The notes beneath the pieces are model-generated. The model saw only the letters and a program-made list of their open reading frames with translations. It was not told the origin of the DNA and made no database searches. The translations under genes and the position numbers were made by a program. This document shows, piece after piece, positions 18,839 to 29,300 of a stretch of 64,000 nt of DNA. Source of the DNA: DATMNI01 sp035570275 (GTDB lineage Bacteria; Acidobacteriota; Terriglobia; Bryobacterales; Bryobacteraceae); NCBI GenBank assembly GCA_035570275.1, contig DATMNI010000182.1, positions 1-64,000 on the forward strand, read 5' to 3'. Position 1 is the first letter of the stretch; each line of letters begins with the position of its first letter.

Positions 18839-19282
18839 TCAGTCCGAGACCTTCTTGCCGGCCATTTCTAATTCCCGGCCACTGCCGCTCACGTCGCCGT
18901 AGATGACTACACTGTCCCAGACAAGATGCAGTTCCATATCCTTCCCGTTGATTGTTCCGGTGAAAGTGAGCCTCGGGAATCCGCTCGCCTCGCCTCGCGG
19001 GCTGGCAGACTTCCATGGGCTCTTCCCGACCACGACAAACGAGATCCGATCGCCTTCGATCTTGCCGTCCGATAGCGGGGCGTCTCCCGGCCAATTTGAC
19101 ATGTGGGCCATACCAGTGACCTGGTTGCCGTCGGCCCTAAGTTCGAAGGTCATCTTTGAGACCATTTTGGGCCAATTTCCCGGGTCCCCCAGGAACGTGG
19201 CCTTCCACGTCCCGGTGAAATCGGCGGACGAAGCGCTCAGGGCGAGCGTCGCCGCCAGCAATACAGCACGCACAAACTTCAT
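18839..19282 (-). CDS. Secreted hypothetical protein
   Basis: Predicted 147-residue protein with an N-terminal signal peptide (MKFVRAVLLAATLALSASSADF). The mature part begins FTGTWKATFLGDPGNWPK and consists of alternating beta strands with TFELRADGNQVTGM and GKIEGDRISFVVVGK. This is the pattern of small lipocalin-like periplasmic proteins common in Acidobacteria that begin F-x-G-x-W. No enzyme motif is visible. It converges on the PadR-lepB operon and shares no operon with its neighbours. Confidence 0.65.
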   Translation of the reverse strand: MKFVRAVLLAATLALSASSADFTGTWKATFLGDPGNWPKMVSKMTFELRADGNQVTGMAHMSNWPGDAPLSDGKIEGDRISFVVVGKSPWKSASPRGEASGFPRLTFTGTINGKDMELHLVWDSVVIYGDVSGSGRELEMAGKKVSD

Positions 19283-19385
19283 CCGAAACCCCCAGGGACA
19301 TTGTACTCCTGAGCAGCGCGCGTATTCCCGGACTGGCGCTTACAGACAGATCGCCGCACGGCGCGAGGTGCGCCTTCCATTCCTC

Positions 19386-19440
19386 TTGACATCCCACACG
19401 AAGAGTAAGAATCCTGTGTATACAACCCACAGGAGATGGG
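19386..19440 (+). promoter_or_regulatory. Remnant promoter region of a PadR gene
   Basis: TTGACA at 19386-19391, then CTGTG (19414-19418) and CACAG (19428-19432) as an inverted repeat, then AGGAGA before a GTG at 19441. The arrangement resembles the other two padR control regions, but no good -10 at 16-18 bases is visible. Confidence 0.3.
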
Positions 19441-19773
19441 GTGCCCGAAGGCAAGTCGGATATTCTTCAAGGCACCCTCGATCTGATGGTTTTGAAAACC
19501 CTGGACGCGATGGGGCCGCTCCACGTCTATGGCATCGCCCGCCGGATTGAGCGGCTCAGCGAGGAAGCGCTGCCGGTGAACCAGGGGACCATCTATCTCT
19601 GCCTCGTCCGTCTGGGGGCAGAAGGGCTGCCGAAACCGGGAACTGAACGCGTCTCCGTGATCGGAAAACGGCTGCAACTCGTGATGCGGCTTAGCGAGTC
19701 CATACCACTCCGGGGCCGGGCCTGCTGGAGCCGCTCCATGAATGGTTCTGGCTTCTCACCCATCTGCCGTTAG
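19441..19773 (+). pseudogene. Decayed PadR regulator
   Basis: From GTG 19441 the frame encodes a good PadR N-terminus (PEGKSDILQGTLDLMVLKTL, HVYGIARRIERLS, VNQGTIYLCLVRLGAEG), the first 60 or so residues of the winged helix. After about base 19630 the sequence no longer resembles PadR; the expected EGW and YxLTxxGR wing is replaced by unrelated sequence to a stop at 19773. No ADOP gene follows. This looks like the 5' remnant of a lost PadR-ADOP pair. A ribosome site (GGAG) is still present. Confidence 0.6.
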
Positions 19774-20382
19774 CCATCTTCTTTGCGCCCTTGCGGCTTT
19801 GCGTGAAATCGTGCCTTTCTCAAATCCCACACTCCAGGCCGACCGCCCACCTTGCGCTTGATTCAAATTGCCCAGCTTATTATTTGACTCCGCCTTGTAC
19901 TTAGCGGCTGGCGGGGACGGAATCCAATCGACGGCCTCGGTCTAATGGCCGGGGTAAAAAAGCCAGGGTCTTCGGTTCCGGCGGATTCGTGACTTCACTG
20001 TGGTCTGGCGCTGCAAATGCGCTGCCAGGCCCGGCTGGAGGCCGGCTATAAGCAAGGCATAAGCAAGGCCATAAGCGTCCTCTATCCGCTGCTTATCCTC
20101 TACTATCCGCTGCAATTTGTCCATCGTACGGCTCTCTTACCAGGCGGCCCGAAACGCAGTAAATCACCACGCCGCGGGGCCCTGATACCGCGGGAACGGC
20201 CGCCACGGCCATTCACCTGAAAAAGCTGAAAGAAAGTCTCGAAGTACTACAAGCTGGTAGTTTCCCCAGTACGGTTTCGGTAGAAAACTGGGTGGCTGGA
20301 AACGCGGGTACGTCGTGTAATGGGTAGGTTGCAGTTTAACACTTGTAAGAGCTCCCAACGAGCTAAGGAGAGACGTACCCGC
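19774..20382. other. Gene-free spacer before the giant IPT/TIG gene
   Basis: About 600 bases with no convincing frame. It holds a dispersed repeat at 19802-19895, direct repeats of ATAAGCAAGGC near 20050, paired CTATCCGCTGC units near 20080-20110, and the leader of the downstream gene. No clear -35/-10 pair stands out. Confidence 0.6.
19802..19895. repeat. Dispersed intergenic repeat, copy A
   Basis: Aligns with 31901-31995: both start CGTGAAATC-TGCCT, share AATCCCAC, and end with CAAATTG-CCAG-TTATT-TTTGACTC-GCCTT. By eye about three quarters of positions agree, with small gaps. Neither copy codes. Confidence 0.55.
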
Positions 20383-23300
20383 ATGTTGAAACTTTCCGCT
20401 GTAGAGAAAGCACGCGATGTAGGAAGTCGAAGCGAGTCGCTGATCGGAACCCTGGTTCTGCTGGCACTCGCGGCTAACTGCGCCGCCGCGCCTGGCGCTT
20501 TAGCCATTTCAAGTATGACATCCACCTCCCCTGGCGGGTTTGTCTCGGTCGGGACACAGCTATGGGTAACGGACGCCTCCGCGGGTTTCTGTCAGGTTAC
20601 CGTTGACGCTACCGGGGCTTCCCAGTTGCAGAACTGCGTCGCACCGCCGGTAACCCCCCACGGGACGGCTGTGTTCGGGCAGCCGGCGTTCGATGGCACG
20701 GCTTACGTATATCTTCCGGACCGCAGCATCGGTAGCCTCGGAATTTATCGATACTCTTTTGACGGTACGGTTTTCGACCCGTTTTCCGGCTTCAATGTGG
20801 CCCCCACGTTGAGCAGGCCCGCCGCCGCCGCCATCGGCAGCGATGGCAATCTCTACGTGTCGATGGCCGCCAACAACAAGCTCTTCCGGATCACCAATCC
20901 CAGCGGCGCTGTTCCTCAAAAGCCTGTTGGCATGGGAAGCGCGTTGAGCGCGACTGCGCCGCACGGCCTTGCCTTCGTTGGGAGCCAGCTTTGGATTGCG
21001 GATGGGGCCTCGGTGTCCGTCGTCGCCAGTCCGCTCACCTGCGATTTGGTGACCACTCCGTGCACCATCACCGCGAATACCCAACTGGGAATCGCTTCGC
21101 CCTTGTCTATCGCTGTCGACACCGCCAACAACCTGGTCTATGTAGGCGTGGCATCCGGCGTGTACCGGAATAACCAGACGACCGCTGTGACCGATTTCTA
21201 TACCGGCACCTTGGTCAAGAACGGCAGCCCCGCCTTTTACTCCAATGTCACCGCCGTAGGCGTGGACAGCCTCGGCAACCTTTACCTCGTAAACGATCCG
21301 ACGTTCGGACAATTCGTGGGCGCCGCGTCGCTCTATCAGGTGCCGGCTGGATCGGCCCCGGATGGACTGTCGCCCCCGCCTCAACCGTCTCCCCTGCCTC
21401 CGCCCACGGTCGTCACTACGGCCAGCACCAATCCTGGCTACTTTTACTCCAGCGGGTTGACCACCCCCAAGGGCGCTGTCTGGATGGGCACTCACATGTG
21501 GGTCGTGGACCACGCACTGGGGTTCTGTAAAGTTGACCTCACCCTGCCTCCACCCAGCTTAACGGCCTGTGCGGTATTCCCGGTTGTTGGAGACGTTCCC
21601 GGCGCACCGGCTTTCGATTCCGCAAGTAACCTGCTCTACATTTCAGACGCGGCTCTCGGCGAGGGCGTCCTGAAGTACGCTTTCGATCCCGTGTCGGAAA
21701 CGCTGGGCATTGCGGCCACAGTCGTGAAGGACGCGAATCTGACCGCTGCCTGCGGTCCGGGAGCGACTGCTCCGACTGCCTTGGCATTGGGACCCGACGG
21801 CCAACTCTATGTCGCCATGGGCGGAACCTCCAAGATCCTTCGGGTGACGGCTCCCTCCGCCGCCACGCACGTGATCAGTGTGGTCGGCGCCATGAACAAT
21901 AACGCTGCCGCGAACCTGGCGTTTTACCAGGCAGACTTGTATGCCGTGGCGGCGGCTAACGTCAGCATCATGCGCAATGCCACGGTCTGCAAGGTAACTT
22001 GCACAGCCCAGGCTCTGGTCGCTCCGCTGGTTACACCGGCTTCAGTGGCCGGGGACGGCAACTTTATATATATCGGCGACTCCAAGCAGGTCTGGAAATA
22101 CGACCTGGTGGCCAACACGCTCACCAACCTCGCCGACACCGGACTCACAACAAACCTTGTGTCGACACCTCTTGGCAAAATCGGTGGGCTCGCCATCGAC
22201 CCTCTAGGTCAGGTCTACGCCGCGGATCAGGGTCCGCTCTGGCAGATTTCGGCCATCAAGCCCACCATCGCATCGATATCGCCTAACCAGGGTGCGGCAA
22301 CTACCACCCAAACCGTGACCATCACGGGAACCAATTTTTCGTCCGGGACAACCGTAACAGGTTGTTCGGCGGTCACGGCGAGCAACGTCACGTTTGTCAG
22401 CGCCACCCAGATCACGGCTGACTTCGCTATCGGTCCTGGCCCGCTCGGGTCCTGCGCCATCTCGGTAGTGACGGCCACCGGCACCAGTTTCAATGCCAAT
22501 TTTACCGTTCTCATTTCGCCTCCGGTGCTCTCCACCATCAGTCCCACGGCTGGTTTCAGGGGCGGATCGGCAGCCAACATCATATCCGTGACTCTCACGG
22601 GCATCAATATGCCCGGCGCCACGCTGAGCGCGGGTCCCGATATCGCCGCCACCGTTACCAGCAGCACCGCCACCCAGATCGTTGCCAGCTTCGCGATCTC
22701 TCCCACGGCGGCGCTCGGGCCCGTCAACGTGACTATCACCACGCCCAGCGGCACCAGCAACGCGCTGGCGTTCACCATCAACGCCCCGGCTCCGCTGCTC
22801 ACCAGCATCGCTCCGGCGCAGGGCACGGCCGCTACGTCGGTACCCGTGACCTTCGTAGGGACCGCCTTATTCGGGGGAACCCTGAATCTGCCCGCGGGCA
22901 TTACGCTGACCGGCACGCCCGTCGTCACGCCGACTTCGATCACCGCCACCCTGGCCATCGCCTCAACGATTCCAACCGGTCCGCAGAGCATCACGGTAAC
23001 CACGCCTGGCGGCACCACCAACTCGGTGACTTTCAATATTCTGCCGGTGCTGACCAGCATCGCTCCCATAACAGCCAAGGCCGGAACCGCTACTGCCGTC
23101 ACACTCACCGGCACCAGCCTGGACACGGTGACCGCGATTAATGCCGGCGCCAATATCACAGTCACGGCCGTGGTCGCGACCGTGAATCAGATCACCGCCA
23201 CCTTCACCACTCTGAACAGCGCCCCACTTGGGCCGCAGAGCATCACGGTAACCAACGCGGGCGGCACCAGCAACGCCATGACGTTTACCATCACGGAGCC

Positions 23301-26300
23301 AACTCCAATCCTGGCCGCCATCGCTCCCGCGACGGGCGCCAGAGGAGCATCCGTTCCGGTAACTCTGACGGGCTCGGGCCTGGTCGGGGCAACCTTGAAT
23401 ATGCCCGCCGGCATTACGCTCGCCGGCGCACCGGTAGTCGCTTTTGGTCAGATCGCGGCAAGCTTCGTGATCGACCCCGCTGCTACCCTGGGAGCGCAGA
23501 GCATCACCGTGACCACACCCGGAACAGGCGGCACCAGCGTCGCCGTCACCTTCACGGTCTTTGCGCCAGTTCCGACGCTCACCAGCATCAACCCGGCGCT
23601 GGGCTCGGCCGCTTCGTCAGTACCGGTGACCCTGGCGGGAACCGGCCTGATCGATGCCACCCTGAATCTGCCCGCGGGCATTACGCTCGCCGGCGCGCCC
23701 GTCGTCACGGCGAGTTCGATGACCGCTAACCTGGTCATCTCTCCGGCCGCAACAGGAGCCACCATCAGCACCACGGCGAGCATCTCGGTTACGACACCGG
23801 GAGGCGCCAGCAACCTGCTGAGCTTTACCATCGTGCCGCGGGCGCTGCTGAGCATCGCCAAGACGCACATCGGCAGCTTCACGCAAGCGCAGTCCGGGGC
23901 GGCCTACACGGTGACCGTGAGCAACGCCGTCACCTCATCGCCGACCATCGGTCCCGTGACCGTGACCGAAACCGTGCCGTCCGGATTGACGTTGGTCTCG
24001 ATGACCGGCCTCGGTTGGACGTGCGCCGGAAACACCTGCACGCGGGCCGATGCATTGGCCGGCGGCGCCAGCTATCCGGCGATCGCAGTAACGGTGAACG
24101 TTTCGCCCGTGGCCCTCTCGCCGCAGGTCAACGCCATCACCGTGTCCGGTGGCAACTCGCTTAACGCCGTCAGCACCACCGACACGACGGTGATTAACTT
24201 CCTGCCGCCCACGCTGACAGCCGTCAATCCCGCCCTGGGCGTGATCGGAACCAGCGTACCGGTGACCATCACCGGCACCAACCTGACCCTGGCCGTCGTG
24301 AACCCGCCCGCGGGCGTTACCGCGACGGGCGTAGTGGTTACCGCCAGCCAGATCACCGCTACCTTGAACATCGCCTTGATCGCCCCGGTCGGAGCGCAGA
24401 CTATTACGGTCACTACGCCGGGCGGCACGACTAATGCCATTGCGTTTACCGTTCTTCCGCTGACTCCCGTGCTGGCCATTATCGCTCCCGCATCGGGCGT
24501 GATCGGCAGCAGCCAGGCGGTTACCCTCACCGGTACCAGCTTGAACAACGCCACCCTGAATCTCAGCGCGGGTATCACGGCTACTGGTGTGGTTGCGACC
24601 AGCACCCAGATCACGGCCACTCTCGTGGCCGCGGCCAACGCTCCGCTCGGTCCGGCCAGCCTCACCGTCAGCACGCCGGGCGGCACCAGCAACACCATAA
24701 CGTTTACGCTGGTTCAGAGCGACATCACCACCCAAGGCACGTGGAAGCCGGTTTACGGGGCGGGTGGCCAGGCCATCCCCAACAACGTGACCAACTTCCC
24801 GGCGTATGCCCAGGTCGCCTTCACGGGTTCGACCAACTTTACGTGGAGCCCCTCCACCGCCGACGTTCGAGCGCCGCAGAAGATCACCTCGACAGGCCGG
24901 ATCGCATCCGCCTGGTACAGCTTTTCGAGCTTTAGCATCGACATCAATCTGACGGACGGCCTGACCCATCAAGTGGCGCTGTACGGCCTCGACTGGGATG
25001 GCGCCAACACCAGGGCGCAGAGGATCGATGTATTGAATCCTGCTACTGGCCAGGTGCTGGCCACCACCCCGATGACCGCTTTCTCCGCCGGCCAATACCT
25101 GGTGTGGAATCTCACCGGGCACGTCACCCTGCGGGTCACGAGAACGGCGGGAACCACCGCCGTGGTGAGCGGATTGTTCTTTGATGGCGGGTCGCCGCTG
25201 CTTCCGGCGCTGGCCGCTATCGCTCCTGCGACGGGCGTGGTCGGAACCACGGTGCCGGTGACCATTACCGGTACGAACCTGATCGGGGCCAACCTGAATC
25301 TGGGCGCGGGTATCACCGCGACCGGCGTGGTAGCCACGCCCAGCCAGATCACTGCTACCTTGGCCATCGCGGCCACAGCCCCTGTCGGACCGCAAACTAT
25401 TTCGGTCACTACCCTGGCCGGCGACAGCGGCACCGTGACATTTACGGTTCTTCCGCTGACGCCCACCCTGGCCACCATCGCTCCCGCACTGGGCGCGGCC
25501 GGGACCAGCGTACCGGTGACCCTCACGGGCACCAATTTGACCGGTGCGACCCTGACTCCTGGAGCGGGCATCACCGCCACCGGCGTGGTCGCTACCGCCA
25601 CCCAGATCACCGCTACCCTAACCATCGCCATCAACGCGCCGTTAGGACCGCAAAGCATTACTGTCACCACGGCAGGCGGCACGGACAGCAGCACGACGTT
25701 TACCGTTTACCAGTTGGCTCCTGTACTGGCCAGCAGCATCACTCCCGCGACGGGCGTGATGGGGACCACGGTACCGGTGACCTTCACGGGCACCAACCTG
25801 ATGCGCGCCACCCTGAATCCGGGTGCGGGTATCACCGCGACCGGTCTGGTGGCCACCCCCACCCAGATCACAGCTAATCTGGTGATCGCCGCCAACGCCC
25901 CGCTCGGACCGCAAACAATTTCGGTCACGACACCGGGCGGCACCAGCAACACCGCAACGTTTTCAGTCGTGCCGGCTGCCGCCACGACCGACACCATCAC
26001 CCAAGGCACCTGGAAGCCGGTTTACGGGGCCAGCGGCCAAGCCGTCGCCAATGACGTTACCAACTACCCGGCGTTTGCCCAGGTCGCTTTCACGGGTCAG
26101 ACTAACTTTACCTGGAGCCCAGCCACCACCGACGTTCGAGGGCTGCAGAAGGGCATTACCGCAGGCCGGATTGCATCCGCCTGGTACAGCTTTACGAGCT
26201 TTAGCATCGATATCAACCTGACCGACGGGCTTGCCCATCAGGTTGCGCTGTACGGCCTCGACTGGGATGGCGCCAACACCAGGGCGCAGAAGGTCGATGT

Positions 26301-29300
26301 CCTGAATCCTGCCACCGGCCAGGTGCTGGCCAGCAGCCTGATGAGTTCCTTCTCCCTGGGCCAATACCAGGTCTGGACTCTCTCCGGGCACGTCACCTTG
26401 CGAATCACCAAAACCGGCGGAACCTCCGCCGTGGTGAGCGGGTTGTTCTTTGATGGCGGTTCGGCGCTGCTTCCGGCGCTGGCTGGTATCACTCCCGCGA
26501 CGGGCGTGATCGGAACCACGGTGCCCGTGACCTTCACCGGTACCAACCTGAGCGGGGCCAACCTGAATCTGGGCGCGGGTATCACCGCGACCGGTGTGGT
26601 GGCCACGGCCAGCCAAGTCACCGCTAGCTTGGCCATCGCGGCCACAGTCCCGGTGGGACCGCAGACCATTTCGGTCACTACCCCGGGCGGCGACAGCGGT
26701 ACCGTGACATTCACGGTTCTTCCGCTGACCCCCACACTGGCCACCATCGTTCCCGCAACGGGCGCGACCGGGACCAACGTACCGGTGACCCTCACAGGCA
26801 CCAACCTGATCGGGGCCAACCTGAATCTGGGCGCGGGTATCACCGCTACCAGTGTGGTGGCTACGGCTACCAAGATCACCGCCACGCTCAACATTGCGCT
26901 GACTGCCCCGTTGGGCCTCCAAAGCATTACCGCCACCACGGTGGGCGGCACGTCCAATGCCGTGACGTTTACCACCTTCCAACTGGCTCCGGTGCTGACC
27001 AGCATCGCTCCGGCGACGGGCGTGGTTGGAACCACGGTGCCGGTGACCCTCACGGGCACCAACCTGAACGGGGCCAGCCTGAATACGGGCGCGGGTATCA
27101 CCGCGACCGGTGTGGTGGCCACCACCAGCCAGATCACTGCTACCTTGGCCATCGCGGCTACTGCCCCGGTGGGACCGCAGACTGTTTCGATCACCACCCC
27201 GGGCGGCACCAGTGGCACCGTGACGTTCACGGTTAACCCGCTGGCTCCGACGCTGGCAGCCGTCACTCCCGCCGTGGGCGTGCTCGGGACCAGCGTACCG
27301 GTGACCCTCACGGGCACCAATTTGACGGGCGCGACACTGCATCTGGGAGCGGGCGTTACCGCGACCGGGGTGGTGGTCACCGCCACGCAGATCACCGCTA
27401 CCTTGGCCATCGCGGCCACGGCCCCGGTGGGACCGCAGACCATTACAGTCACAACCGCGGGCGGAACGACCAACGCCGTGACGTTTACCATTCTCGTACC
27501 GGTTCCCGTGGTGGCTACCATCGCCCCCGCGACCGCCGTGATGGGAAGCAGCCAACCGGTGGTAATCACCGGCGTCAACCTGAACGGGGCCGCGCTGAAT
27601 CTCCGTGCGGGTATCACCGCCACGAATGTGGTGGCCACCGCCACGCAGATCACAGCTACTCTCGTGGTCGCACCCAACGCCCTGCTCGGACAGGCCAACT
27701 TCACCGTCAGTACGCCAGGCGGCATCAGCAACAACGCAACGTTCGCAATCGTGCCGGCGCTCGCCCAGACCGACACCACCACCCAAGGCAACTGGAAGCC
27801 GGTCTACGGAGTCGGTGGCCAAGCCATCGCCAACGACGTTACCAACTACCCGGCGTATGCCCAGGTCGCATTAACCGGTCAGACGGCCTTTACATGGGCC
27901 GCCACCACCGCCGACGTTCGAGGACTGCAGAAAGGCGCTATCACAGGCCGGATCGCAGCCTCCTGGTACAGCTTTTCGAGCTTTAGCATCGATATCAACC
28001 TGACCGACGGCCTTGCCCATCAGGTTGCGCTGTACGGCCTCGACTGGGATGGCGCCAACACCAGGGCGCAGAGGGTCGATGTACTCGATCCTGCCACTGG
28101 CCTGGTGCTTGCCAGCAGCCCGATGAGTGGGTTCTCCGCGGGCCAATACCAGGTCTGGAATCTCTCCGGACACGTTACCCTGCGGGTCACCAGGACGGCG
28201 GGCACCTCCGCCGTGGTGAGCGGATTGTTCTTTGATGGCGGGGGCGCGCTTCCGGCCCTGGCCACGATCACTCCCGCCGCGGGCGTGATCGGAACCACGG
28301 TGCCGGTGACCTTCACGGGCGCCAACCTGAACGGGGCCACCCTGAATCTGGGCGCGGGTATCACCGCGACCGGTGTGGTGGCCACGGCCAGCCAGATCAC
28401 CGCAACCTTGGCCATCGCGGCCACTGCCCCGGTAGGACCGCAGACGATTTCGGTCACTACGCTGGGCGGCGACAGCAACACCGTGACATTCACGGTGAAC
28501 CCGCTGACGCCTACACTAACCACCATTGCTCCCGCGCTGGCCGGGGCCGGGACCACGGTACCGGTGACCCTCACGGGCACGAACTTGACCGGGGCCAACC
28601 TGAATCTGGGCGCGGGTATCACCGCTACCAGTGTGGTGGCCACGGCTACCAAGATCACCGCCACCTTCAACATCGCAGCCACCGCCCCGGTCGGACCGCA
28701 GACTCTCTCGGTCACTACGCCGGGCGGCACCAGCGGCACCGTGACCTTCACGGTGAACCCGATGGCTCCCACGCTGGCAACCGTCACTCCCGCCGTGGGC
28801 GTGCTCGGGACCAGCGTACCGGTGACCCTCACGGGCACCAATTTGACGGCCGCGACACTGCATCTGGGAGCGGGCATCACCGCCACCGGTGTGGTGGTCA
28901 CTGCCACTCAGATCAACGCTACCCTGGCCATCGCGGCCACCGCCCCGCTAGGACCGCAGACTATCTCGGTCACTACGCCGGGCGGCACCACGGGCACCGT
29001 GACTTTCACGGTGAACCCGCTGGCTCCCACACTGACCGCCAGCGCTCCCACGCTGGCCGCGACCGGGACCAGCGTACCGATGACCCTCACCGGCACCAAC
29101 CTGCTTGGGGCCTCCCTGAATCTGGGCGCGGGTATCACCGCAAATGTGGTGACCATGACCGCCACTCAGATCACGGGCACTATCGTGGTCGCACCCACCG
29201 CCCTGCTTGGACCGTCCAGCATCACCGTCACCACGGCGGGCGGCACCAGCAACGCAGCAACGTTTACCATCGTGGCACCATCCGGCACGGCAGCGTTTGT

